Below, in pieces: positions 24,218 to 30,866 of a DNA stretch of 35,278 nt. The position numbers and the translations under genes were made by a program. This DNA is from Psychrobacter sp. FME13 (GTDB lineage Bacteria; Pseudomonadota; Gammaproteobacteria; Pseudomonadales; Moraxellaceae). Location: assembly GCF_014861395.1 (NCBI RefSeq), contig NZ_RRYV01000023.1, positions 1-35,278 of the forward strand. Direction: 5' to 3'. The notes under the pieces were generated by a model, which was not told the origin of the DNA, made no database searches, and saw only the letters and a program-made list of their open reading frames with translations. The stretch's first letter is position 1, and each line of letters opens with the position of its first letter.

Positions 24218-24691
24218 TTAACCTTGTTTAAACTCCCCAAATTCACCATCGCCAAATAAGTTACCTTGAGCGACATCGACTTTGATACTGGAGCGTGCAG
24301 CAGGAGATAGACCAAATTCGCGGCCTAATGAAATGAGCTGTTTTTGTAATGTGTTGCGTATACTGACCAAAGCAGTCTGTACTTGAAAACCGTTAGGCGT
24401 TGTGCCAATCCAAGTATCAACATTCTCAAGCTTGGTACAGACGTCACCATAACGGGCCGACGTCTCGGCATACGCGCCAAACAAATCACCATCGATAACT
24501 GATAGCAATCCAAGAGCGACTAATTGCGGCGCTATCTTGTCCCACTGTTTGCGTGATTTAGCGTCGAGCCAATCGGGGCAGGGTGGTATAGCTAGTGTTG
24601 GTTGAGCAGCGTTGCTAGCAGCTTCACGGTCGCTACGGACACGGCTGCCTTGCAACACTTTGAGCTGCGTCGGTTTGCGTGGACGAGACAT
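24218..24691 (-). CDS. terS: Terminase small subunit (P27 family)
   Basis: The 157-residue protein begins MSRPRKPTQLKVLQGSR and then contains PPCPDWLDAKSRKQWDKIAP, the signature of P27-type small terminases. A C-terminal LISLGREFGLSPAARSSIKV, also typical, follows. It recognises the packaging site and recruits the large subunit. It is followed six bases later by terL. The preceding gap (24692-24795) contains palindromes that may include the packaging site. Confidence 0.93.
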   Translation of the reverse strand: MSRPRKPTQLKVLQGSRVRSDREAASNAAQPTLAIPPCPDWLDAKSRKQWDKIAPQLVALGLLSVIDGDLFGAYAETSARYGDVCTKLENVDTWIGTTPNGFQVQTALVSIRNTLQKQLISLGREFGLSPAARSSIKVDVAQGNLFGDGEFGEFKQG

Positions 24692-24795
24692 AGTGTCACC
24701 TGAGAATAGTTATTGTTTGAAGGGGTATACCCCCTATAGGGTTTTGACCATGCGAAAATTCTCTTGGGGGCGGTGGTCTCTGGGGGCAATCGTGT
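24692..24795. other. HNH-terS gap with overlapping palindromes, candidate cos region
   Basis: The gap carries two overlapping perfect palindromes, GGGGTATACCCC (24722-24733) and CCCTATAGGG (24732-24741). A G-rich run (GGGGGCGGTGG and CTGGGGGC) follows near 24764-24787. In phages with HNH and P27/Terminase_1 proteins, the cohesive-end site usually lies here, between the HNH and terS genes. No cut site can be assigned from sequence alone. Confidence 0.45.
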
Positions 24796-25239
24796 TTACT
24801 TTTTACCCCACCCTGCCTTGAGCTGGGCGACCTGATAGTCGGATAATTTATTATCGATGGTCGTTGTTTTGATTGAGTGACATGAGTAACAGAGTGGTTG
24901 CCAGTTTGTCTGATCCCAAAATAGTTCGTGGTCGCCACGATGGGGAATGATGTGATCGACTACGTCAGCGCCTTTGATGATATTTTGCAACATGCAATTT
25001 CTGCATAATGGTTCGTCAGCTAAAAACAATTCACGCGCTGATCGCCATCGGACATCGTAACCACGTTGGGAGGCAGATAGTCTATGGTCGATACGCTTAA
25101 GCTTGGCGGGTTCAGCTTGTTTAATTTGGTTGGGCGATTGACGCTTAGGTTTTGGCTTGTGCATCTTGCAAACGCCGTTAGCACCAGCACTCGCGTTGCA
25201 ACCTGAATGGCTACAAAGAGTTGTTGGCATCATCGGCAT
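24796..25239 (-). CDS. HNH endonuclease (packaging-associated)
   Basis: The 147-residue protein has an HNH motif in its C-terminal half: VVDHIIPHRGD (D95-H96), NWQPLCYSCH with N112 and H121, and zinc cysteines C79, C82, C117 and C120. A basic segment lies at 28-48. The N-terminal C9, C14, C24 and H27 resemble a second small zinc-binding region. HNH proteins next to terminase are needed for cos cleavage in HK97-like phages, and this one directly precedes terS. It is the first gene of the late strand, followed by the candidate cos region. Confidence 0.9.
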   Translation of the reverse strand: MPMMPTTLCSHSGCNASAGANGVCKMHKPKPKRQSPNQIKQAEPAKLKRIDHRLSASQRGYDVRWRSARELFLADEPLCRNCMLQNIIKGADVVDHIIPHRGDHELFWDQTNWQPLCYSCHSIKTTTIDNKLSDYQVAQLKAGWGKK

Positions 25240-25253
25240 AAAGATTGTCCAAT

Positions 25254-25287
25254 AAAAAAACCCACTGCGAGGGCAATGGGTTTTTTT
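25254..25287. terminator. Bidirectional intrinsic terminator between early and late leftward genes
   Basis: AAAAAAACCCA (25254-25264) pairs with TGGGTTTTTTT (25277-25287) around a 12-base loop. A-run and T-run flank both sides, so it can work in either direction. On the minus strand it separates the early operon (last gene 25365-25769) from the HNH gene that opens the late region. Confidence 0.8.
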
Positions 25288-25364
25288 GAGTTATTTAATT
25301 GTCTGCTTTATGATTGGGCAGGAACTTCGAATATGAGAAATCTTATGTGAAACTGTTCCATTAA

Positions 25365-25769
25365 TCAAGTAGCCTCTGAATAGCCAACCACTTGTAATTG
25401 TATCTTAGCTCCCGCTGTTGCTGCGTTCTGGCTCATATCATTTAATATAAAATCGATGTGATCAGACATCTGATTACGGGACCAAGTTGCTTTAGGTATA
25501 TCCGCAAATGCAGCGCGCTCGTTACCACTCCAAGCATAACCAATCGTTTCGTTGATTGGATACTGACATTCAGCTAATGCGGTACAAACTATTCTATTAA
25601 TATATTTTCTTGGTATTGGCTTGGCCAATAGCTTGTTCGCATAGATATCTTGTAACTTCGATTGGATAGACGTATCAAAGCCGTCATTCAGATAGTGATA
25701 GCAGAAAGACTCAATAGGTGTGATGTTTGCATAAGCCTCAGCAGCTGCTCGTAAGTACTCTTGACGCAT
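25365..25769 (-). CDS. Hypothetical protein, last gene of the early leftward operon (possible late regulator)
   Basis: I do not recognise this 134-residue protein. It has an N-terminal helical half (EYLRAAAEAYANITPIESFCYHY) and a PRKYINRIVCTALAECQYPI segment. A conserved-looking AAFADIPKATWSRNQMSDHI follows and could be a helix-turn-helix. GGGGAT precedes the ATG. It lies between the iteron region and the bidirectional terminator, exactly where lambdoid phages encode their late antiterminator (Q). A late regulator is therefore a reasonable positional guess; nothing in the sequence proves it. Confidence 0.5.
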   Translation of the reverse strand: MRQEYLRAAAEAYANITPIESFCYHYLNDGFDTSIQSKLQDIYANKLLAKPIPRKYINRIVCTALAECQYPINETIGYAWSGNERAAFADIPKATWSRNQMSDHIDFILNDMSQNAATAGAKIQLQVVGYSEAT

Positions 25770-25920
25770 GATAAATATCCCCGTTATTTAGATTCAATAT
25801 AGGATCGTGTGCATAGTTACGTCAAGATGTGCATAGTTGATTTTAAACTATGCACGTCTGAACCCTTTGGCATTACTGGCTTGTAAGACTGATGTTCATA
25901 GTGTGCATAGTGTGCATAGT

Positions 25921-25988
25921 TATATTTACGCACGAGGATAAAAATATTTTGTTGTTATCTTAGGTTGATAATAAAAATAAATTATTTC
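25921..25988. other. AT-rich segment inside the iteron cluster (candidate unwinding element)
   Basis: The stretch is almost entirely A and T (for example AAAAATATTTTGTTGTTATC, then ATAATAAAAATAAATTATTT). GTGCATAG repeats bound it on both sides. It is followed by a short alternating CGCGCGC run at 25990-25998. This is the expected composition of a DNA unwinding element, given the repeats and the adjacent helicase gene. Confidence 0.5.
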
Positions 25989-26003
25989 CCGCGCGCGCAT
26001 ACG

Positions 26004-26034
26004 AAAAAACCCTGCACACTATGCACAGGGTTGC
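26004..26034 (-). terminator. Candidate intrinsic terminator downstream of the helicase gene
   Basis: AACCCTG (26008-26014) pairs with CAGGGTT (26026-26032), with an A-run at 26004-26009 giving the U-tract on the minus strand. One GTGCATAGT copy lies within the hairpin, so binding of a protein to the repeat could compete with or support termination. Confidence 0.6.
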
Positions 26035-26120
26035 TATAAGCTATATAGGGTAAGGGCTGTAGACGTGCATAGTTGTATTTTAAACTATGCACATGGGGTG
26101 CACACTATGCACATGGTTGG

Positions 26121-27821
26121 CTATTTGGGGTCAAGTTTATGACCGATAGCGTTCTTCATGAGCTGCATTTCTTTGCCAAGCCATATTTGTTGGTTGTCTG
26201 ATTCAGCCGTTGGGAAGCTTGTCGGCATCTTGATAGCAATAACCGTCGATTGTATAGGTCTTTTGCTGTTAGGCAGTTGATATCTTAGTCGCTCTTTATG
26301 CTCACGTCTACCAATATATGTCATTAATTTAGTTTTAGTAGTGCCACGTTCGCCGCCTTTACGGCACCAATATTGATAGTAGTCGTAAAGATCGTCAGTT
26401 AAGCAGCTGCAATAAGGTATACCAGCCTCACCTATTACCCAGTCATCATAGAATACTTCCCAGTTTGGTTGGCTTAGGCGAATAAGCTGACGCTTGCTGT
26501 TGGTCATGATTGCTGGTGTGTGTGATGTTTGGCCATTAAGTTCTATTTTCATGAGATAAGTATAGAAAGCACGTAGCATGTTGTCATTAGTGCTATCTAG
26601 CGCATCTGCGACTTCTTTTAAAAGGGGTGCGGGAATCTTTTGCTTTGGATAGCAAACAACATGGCGACGGTCATTCTGTTCAAGAGATAAAGGCATCATA
26701 TTGTTAGACAAGAATATCGCATTGACGTAGTTATCTTGCTTCCAACCACTCATGAATTTCTGATTGATATAGATAGTGTTACCTGTAATCAATTGCTTGA
26801 CCATACCCATTTGAGAGTATCTATCAGAGCCGCTAAATATCTCTTCAAAAAGTGCATAGAGCTTGTTTGACACCCAGTCGTTATACTGAGACTCAAGCTG
26901 ACCTTGCCCTAGTATCACACCATAATCACCATAGATGCGAGTCATAATGCGGTCAAAAAACAGCGACTTACCTGCACCTTGTATTTCACCATGAAATATC
27001 AGCGCAGTGTCCAACTTAGTGCCAGGGCGTTGCAATGGTATAGCAAGCCATCTAATAACCCAATCATAGATCGTCTGGTCGCCTTCGCATAAATGCAAAA
27101 GCAAGTCAGTAATAGGCTTACACATAGCAGCCGCTTCGTCGATTTCGATTTCAACAGGTTTAAGTGGTAAGCCATCGAATGTGTTGATAGCAATATCATT
27201 CGGATTTTTAGGCTCTTTGGTGCGGGTAGGGTCAAACCAAATATTGTCTGATTTAACAGTGATGCGAGAGTCTGATTTGAGCCAAATATCATACTCATTA
27301 GGTCGTGCAAGTTTGATGGTATCGACAGGCAAACGGATACGCTCAACGTCATCCCACACTTCTTTGGTGCCATAGATAAGGAAGTAACGTTGAAACATTG
27401 ATTGAGCTTCGACTGCAAGCATGACATCAAGGTCTTTGGCAACTTCGGACTTTGTTATTTTTCGGTGTGGTGCTTTCCACCATAGGTCAGCTAATTTCTT
27501 ATTACCGATTTCATTGGCGAACTGAGTCTTTGTATATTCAATCTTTTGCTCAGTGTCATAGACTTTATTCGTCACTTTGCCAATGTCGGTGATTTGAGCA
27601 TAGCGTTTTAGCATATTGGCCAAACGCATTTCTTGTTCGACGTCAGTGGGTACGTTGCCGTTGTGTGAGACAGTAGGGGTATCAACAACACTATGATCGT
27701 CATTCGCAGCTTGCGTTACGATTGATTTGTTAGCTAGCGCATACTTGATTTGGCGCGCTACTTCGTTGAGTCCAGCTGACGCTGCGAGGTCGTTAAAATC
27801 TGAGTGTTGTTTGTCTTGCAT
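26121..27821 (-). CDS. SF3-like replicative helicase (DUF5906/D5-type)
   Basis: The 566-residue protein has a P-loop GEIQGAGKS at 278-286, Walker B-like LYALFEEI at 321-328, and a sensor strand AIFLSNN at 368-374. An arginine-rich NDRRHVV at 383-389 follows. This is the layout of virus/plasmid helicases of the D5/DUF5906 group. The N-terminal 270 residues are a less conserved region. It probably unwinds the phage origin together with the primase encoded upstream, whose stop coincides with its start. The gene is followed by the iteron cluster, which supports an origin-linked role. Confidence 0.85.
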   Translation of the reverse strand: MQDKQHSDFNDLAASAGLNEVARQIKYALANKSIVTQAANDDHSVVDTPTVSHNGNVPTDVEQEMRLANMLKRYAQITDIGKVTNKVYDTEQKIEYTKTQFANEIGNKKLADLWWKAPHRKITKSEVAKDLDVMLAVEAQSMFQRYFLIYGTKEVWDDVERIRLPVDTIKLARPNEYDIWLKSDSRITVKSDNIWFDPTRTKEPKNPNDIAINTFDGLPLKPVEIEIDEAAAMCKPITDLLLHLCEGDQTIYDWVIRWLAIPLQRPGTKLDTALIFHGEIQGAGKSLFFDRIMTRIYGDYGVILGQGQLESQYNDWVSNKLYALFEEIFSGSDRYSQMGMVKQLITGNTIYINQKFMSGWKQDNYVNAIFLSNNMMPLSLEQNDRRHVVCYPKQKIPAPLLKEVADALDSTNDNMLRAFYTYLMKIELNGQTSHTPAIMTNSKRQLIRLSQPNWEVFYDDWVIGEAGIPYCSCLTDDLYDYYQYWCRKGGERGTTKTKLMTYIGRREHKERLRYQLPNSKRPIQSTVIAIKMPTSFPTAESDNQQIWLGKEMQLMKNAIGHKLDPK

Positions 27822-28837
27822 TACGCTGCGTCCTTATCCATATCTACTACATCAAAACTGGGTACAACCAATTCGCCATTAACTGCTATTGCAGCAAGTT
27901 TGCCATCACGTATGCCCGCATTGTACTCAACGAGTGGTTTTGGCTCTTTGCCCTCTGCTATGTCTTTATCACGCATCTTAAGTGCAGTCGCACTATCGTC
28001 ATCAGCACAGATAATAATGCGATGATCGGGATATTGAGCGCGTATTGCTTTGGCTACTGGTATCAAATTATGTGCGTTAAATGCCACGATGACAGGCAAG
28101 CTATAGCTCATAGCATCAAACACAGTAGCGGCAGTAGCATAGCCTTCGCAGATTAGTATCACTCCACCACTGAACATTGCCGCGCTGCCAATCGTAAAGT
28201 AAGCACCGCTGACTAATCCACCTTTTAAAAACAGCTTTTCGCTATCAGGTGCAATAGTTTGCACATTGACCAACGTGGTTTGTTGTTTGTCAGGATTGTA
28301 GTAGTACATGGGGATAATGAGGTTGTCACTACTATCTTGGCGTAATCCAATGGCTGAAACGTTTTTGTGTAGTAAATAAGGATGATCATCAGCGGCAGGC
28401 TTTGCATTATCCCAAAGGCTTTGAGCACGGCTAGCAGCATCAAGACGGGCTTGTCGCTTCTCAGCTTTCTCTGCTGCTTCACGCTCAACTTGCTGGGATT
28501 GCCATTGTATACGCTGCTCATCAGTGACCGTACTGGTCGCATCAAGACCGACTGCCCCAGCAATTAACTTGTTAGTGTCGTATACATCAAGTCCAGTATA
28601 TTGCTGCACAAGCATAAAGCCATTACCAGCACCGCATTGTGAGCATATCCAAGTGCCTTCGCCGCGCTTATCATCACAACGGAATCTATCGTTACCGCCG
28701 CACATAGGGCAAGCCTGATGCTGATGAGCCGGTTGATTAAAGCTAATGCCAGCAGCGGGGAATACGTGAGTGACCCAGTTGCCAACTGCTGCATTGGCAA
28801 TCGCATCAAAGTTAAGTGGAGGGCGTTTATTTGTCAT
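27821..28837 (-). CDS. DNA primase with zinc ribbon and Toprim domain
   Basis: From ATG at 28837 the protein has 338 residues (MTNKRPPLNFDAIANAAVGN). GGAGAG lies upstream, and the start overlaps the CII-like gene by 11 bases; longer starts at 28954 lie inside that gene. A zinc ribbon holds C43, C46, C65 and C68 in ACPMCGGNDRFRC and WICSQCG. A Toprim domain holds E231 in ILICEGYATA and DxD at 279-281 in IIICADDD. The architecture matches the N-terminal half of P4-type primase-helicases, with the helicase here encoded separately. It makes primers for phage replication. Confidence 0.88.
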   Translation of the reverse strand: MTNKRPPLNFDAIANAAVGNWVTHVFPAAGISFNQPAHQHQACPMCGGNDRFRCDDKRGEGTWICSQCGAGNGFMLVQQYTGLDVYDTNKLIAGAVGLDATSTVTDEQRIQWQSQQVEREAAEKAEKRQARLDAASRAQSLWDNAKPAADDHPYLLHKNVSAIGLRQDSSDNLIIPMYYYNPDKQQTTLVNVQTIAPDSEKLFLKGGLVSGAYFTIGSAAMFSGGVILICEGYATAATVFDAMSYSLPVIVAFNAHNLIPVAKAIRAQYPDHRIIICADDDSATALKMRDKDIAEGKEPKPLVEYNAGIRDGKLAAIAVNGELVVPSFDVVDMDKDAA

Positions 28838-29327
28838 TATTTCTCTCCATATTAATACGCGCATTTTCAACGATGGTTTGAATATGACGTTGCAGCGCTT
28901 GAGCGTCTTTTTGTATGCTTGCAAATTCATCAGGCTCAATGATCTTGTCGGCATAAGCGTCCAATGACGTGCTGTTTAAGTCCGCAAACTTTTGACCGAG
29001 CATCGCAATATCAAAAATCTCATCGGATTGGTTATCCGCATCAGGCAGCAAAAACCACGCCGCATTGCCGTGTGCGCAGCAGATAGCATCCATAATTAAT
29101 GGTGACTGGGTTGCGCTTAGGACTTGTTCAATCAGCATGGGTGATAGCGTGTGACACGTTCGCTTTGGATTAACCTGCAAAACTGCGGTGTTGTAGGTCA
29201 GACCAAACGTCTCACAAACACTACCAAGCGTACCGCGTGGCTTCATCGCAGCTTGATAGACTGCTGCTTCGAGATCTAGTACGCAGTTTTCAGTACGCTC
29301 AGCTGCTGTATATTTTTTCTTCGACAT
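28827..29327 (-). CDS. Phage regulatory protein, CII family (P2-type)
   Basis: The 166-residue protein contains LDLEAAVYQAAMKPRGTLGS, then VCETFGLTYNTAVLQVNPKR, then PLIMDAICCAHGNAAWFLLP. I recognise these as the Phage_CII family, DNA-binding regulators with a helix-turn-helix in the first 60 residues. It is the second gene of the repressed leftward operon. It is likely a transcriptional regulator of the lysis-lysogeny choice or of early genes. The C-terminal 60 residues are helical and charged. Confidence 0.75.
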   Translation of the reverse strand: MSKKKYTAAERTENCVLDLEAAVYQAAMKPRGTLGSVCETFGLTYNTAVLQVNPKRTCHTLSPMLIEQVLSATQSPLIMDAICCAHGNAAWFLLPDADNQSDEIFDIAMLGQKFADLNSTSLDAYADKIIEPDEFASIQKDAQALQRHIQTIVENARINMERNNDK

Positions 29328-29368
29328 ATTCGCCTCGCTATTGTCGTGTGATTATTTCAGCAGTGTTG

Positions 29369-29665
29369 CTATGCTAGTTTTGGTTGAGCGCAATGGTCAT
29401 TACATGCGTCAGGGAATACATCAGGTCTTAGATCATGGCAACTGCAACCTGCTACTTGGCTAAATGCGAGTACGTGCGTAGGAGCTACGCCGATATCACG
29501 ATTTATCCAGTTGTTGATTTGAGTTGAGTAGGTATGGCGGATTTGCATGTCTTCAGGCAAGTTAAGATTGATAACATCGACTTGTTCGTTGATTTGTCTT
29601 ACCAATTCGGCAAGGCTGCCAGATTTCTTAATTGCATCGACAATAAGTTTTTTATGATTTGACAT
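29369..29665 (-). CDS. cro: Cro-like regulator (YdaS-type HTH)
   Basis: From ATG at 29665 the protein has 98 residues (MSNHKKLIVDAIKKSGSLAE); a longer start at 29686 would lie on an operator and has no better ribosome site. An AAELVRQ-like first helix, then IRHTYSTQINNWINRDIGVA and PTHVLAFSQVAGCS, matches YdaS-type HTH proteins of divergent prophage control regions. A cysteine/histidine-rich tail follows. It is the first gene leftward, divergent from the repressor, so it is the expected Cro analogue. Confidence 0.8.
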   Translation of the reverse strand: MSNHKKLIVDAIKKSGSLAELVRQINEQVDVINLNLPEDMQIRHTYSTQINNWINRDIGVAPTHVLAFSQVAGCSCHDLRPDVFPDACNDHCAQPKLA

Positions 29666-29682
29666 GTTGATTACTCTTAATA

Positions 29683-29690
29683 ACATTTGT
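29683..29690. promoter_or_regulatory. Operator 1 (ACATTTGT) near the leftward start site
   Basis: One of five ACA-NN-TGT dyads. It lies just downstream of the leftward -10 box, around the expected transcription start. Confidence 0.65.
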
Positions 29691-29694
29691 AGCT

Positions 29695-29723
29695 ATTAAA
29701 ACATTTGTTTTAAGAGAAAGCAA
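29695..29723 (-). promoter_or_regulatory. Leftward early promoter (cro/replication operon)
   Basis: On the minus strand, TTGCTT (29723-29718) is followed after exactly 17 bases by TTTAAT (29700-29695). An operator dyad occupies the 3' end of the spacer, directly against the -10 box. The rightward promoter at 30572-30600 has the same arrangement. Confidence 0.7.
29701..29708. promoter_or_regulatory. Operator 2 (ACATTTGT) in the leftward promoter spacer
   Basis: This is a full dyad with extended symmetry, AAACATTTGTTT. It lies inside the spacer of the leftward promoter, so repressor binding would block polymerase. Confidence 0.72.
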
Positions 29724-29757
29724 TATTTAATGCATCATTTGATGTTATACGACTAAA

Positions 29758-29765
29758 ACATTTGT
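29758..29765. promoter_or_regulatory. Operator 3 (ACATTTGT) beside the repressor's -10 box
   Basis: The third dyad, AAACATTTGTTT, ends three bases before the TATAAT at 29769-29774 of the repressor promoter. This suggests negative autoregulation of the repressor. Confidence 0.68.
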
Positions 29766-29768
29766 TTG

Positions 29769-29774
29769 TATAAT
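29769..29774 (+). promoter_or_regulatory. -10 box of the repressor promoter
   Basis: A perfect TATAAT lies 64 bases before the repressor ATG. I see no good -35 box at 17-18 bases upstream (TTATAC at 29745 is poor), so the promoter may be weak or need help. Confidence 0.5.
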
Positions 29775-29838
29775 GATTTTGACGGCTTGGGACAACCCAT
29801 CGTTACTACAATACTAGCCAAATAATAGGACAATCATC

Positions 29839-30522
29839 ATGGCATTAGGAGCACGCTTAAAGCTCGCACGTGAAGCTCGGAAAATGACACAGCAAGAATT
29901 AGCTGATGCTGTCGATTGGGACCAGGGCGCGATTGGCAATGTTGAAAGAAGAGATAGTAAATCGTGCAGATACACCGCAGCATTAGCTACTGCTTTGAAT
30001 GTTGATTTGGAGTGGCTGAGTACTGGTAACGGTAAGATGCAGAAATCAGGTAATGAGGCTGTTATTATTGAGCCGTCACAAAAGGACAAATACACTGTGA
30101 TCCCCATATTTACTGATGTTGCTTTGAGTGCAGATGCTGGGTCATGCCCACCTGATACTGAATTTGCAACAGGTTATACCCATATGCTTACAGATCGTAT
30201 AAGAGCAGTTGGTGCTCAGCCCGATTGTATTGTAGAAGCAATGCTAGATGGCAATAGCATGGAACCTACAATCATGGATAAATCACCAATCAAGATAGAT
30301 ACGAGTAAGTCTGATTTTGCTATACGAGAAGGCAAGGTATATGCATTCAGCGTAGATGGTGAGTTAAAAGTAAAAAGGCTACTTAAGACCGCAACTGGTG
30401 ACATCATCATTAGATCAGACAATGAAATGTATAAAGATGAAATCATAGGAAGGAAAGATTTTGAGAAGATAGCTAGGCTCATTGGATGGGTGTTTGATTG
30501 GCCACCCAATGAAAAATGGTAA
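29839..30522 (+). CDS. Prophage repressor (HTH + S24 LexA-like peptidase)
   Basis: The 227-residue protein has an N-terminal HTH (MTQQELADAVDWDQGAIGNV, about residues 16-35). After a linker comes an S24 peptidase domain with the nucleophile in LDGNSMEPT (S140) and a general-base lysine in ELKVKR (about 177-179). An Ala-Gly bond at 100-101 is the likely self-cleavage site. RecA-stimulated cleavage would therefore induce the prophage after DNA damage. It should bind the ACA-NN-TGT dyads on both sides. AGGA precedes the ATG at suitable distance. Confidence 0.92.
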   Translation: MALGARLKLAREARKMTQQELADAVDWDQGAIGNVERRDSKSCRYTAALATALNVDLEWLSTGNGKMQKSGNEAVIIEPSQKDKYTVIPIFTDVALSADAGSCPPDTEFATGYTHMLTDRIRAVGAQPDCIVEAMLDGNSMEPTIMDKSPIKIDTSKSDFAIREGKVYAFSVDGELKVKRLLKTATGDIIIRSDNEMYKDEIIGRKDFEKIARLIGWVFDWPPNEKW

Positions 30523-30562
30523 TTATTAACTTCTATTGTTATATTTATTTATCTAAATTATA

Positions 30563-30570
30563 ACAAATGT
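30563..30570. promoter_or_regulatory. Operator 4 (ACAAATGT) upstream of the rightward promoter
   Basis: The fourth dyad is in the opposite orientation to operators 1-3. It sits directly upstream of the TTGACG -35 box at 30572. Confidence 0.65.
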
Positions 30571-30571
30571 A

Positions 30572-30600
30572 TTGACGTTATTTATAACAAATGTTTTAAT
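30572..30600 (+). promoter_or_regulatory. Rightward early promoter (30636-34802 operon)
   Basis: TTGACG (30572-30577) is followed after 17 bases by TTTAAT (30595-30600), 35 bases before the first start codon. The spacer ends in operator 5 and abuts the -10 box exactly as at the leftward promoter. Confidence 0.75.
30587..30594. promoter_or_regulatory. Operator 5 (ACAAATGT) in the rightward promoter spacer
   Basis: The fifth dyad lies within the -35/-10 spacer and is equivalent in position to operator 2. Repressor binding here should silence the excision operon in the lysogen. Confidence 0.72.
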
Positions 30601-30635
30601 TATACCCGTGATCAACAACAAACGGGTATATCGTC

Positions 30636-30866
30636 ATGTCAACGCCAAATATTCAAGACATTCTCACATCGCCACGCGCTCAAAAGGAATTTGAGCGTCT
30701 GAGCGCTATCTTAGACAACCGTAACTCTCAGCTACACGCTACCGAACAGCAACTCACTTACTCTGAGCAAAAACTAAAGAAAGCAGTAAAAAGCTATCGC
30801 CGTTTGCTGTGCATTTTTGCGCTTGGCGTAGGTGTGCTCCTTGCTATGTTGGGAGGTGCAGCATGA
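30636..30866 (+). CDS. Small coiled-coil protein with C-terminal membrane helix
   Basis: The 76-residue protein has a long amphipathic helix (residues 15-55, KEFERLSAILDNRNSQLHAT and following). A hydrophobic stretch follows, LLCIFALGVGVLLAMLGGAA at 57-76, preceded by positive residues, so it is a tail-anchored single-pass protein. It is the first gene of the repressed rightward operon and overlaps the next (ATGA). No family is recognised. Roles such as membrane-linked exclusion or host takeover are only possibilities. Confidence 0.6.
   Translation: MSTPNIQDILTSPRAQKEFERLSAILDNRNSQLHATEQQLTYSEQKLKKAVKSYRRLLCIFALGVGVLLAMLGGAA

Larger units (their letters stand above)
25809..26112. repeat. Iteron cluster, candidate replication origin
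   Basis: About ten copies of GTGCATAGT(T) occur in 304 bases. Forward copies start at 25809, 25829, 25903, 25912 and 26065, with a variant at 25894 (GTTCATAGT). Reverse copies are at 25846-25855, 26018-26026, 26083-26092 and 26104-26112. Two pairs form long inverted repeats, 25829-25855 and 26065-26092, with nearly identical 7-8 base centres. A very AT-rich stretch lies between them (25921-25988). Iterons flanking an AT-rich unwinding segment next to replication genes are the classic layout of an origin. No gene fits in 25770-26120. Confidence 0.65.

Noticed and set aside
25809..26112. CRISPR array from the GTGCATAGT repeats
   Set aside because: Units are about 10 bases, unevenly spaced and in both orientations, with no regular spacers and no cas genes.
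27821..28837. A single P4-alpha-type primase-helicase split by a frameshift
   Set aside because: The primase stop and helicase start overlap neatly with no sign of an unsplit reading frame. Split primase and helicase genes are common in phages.
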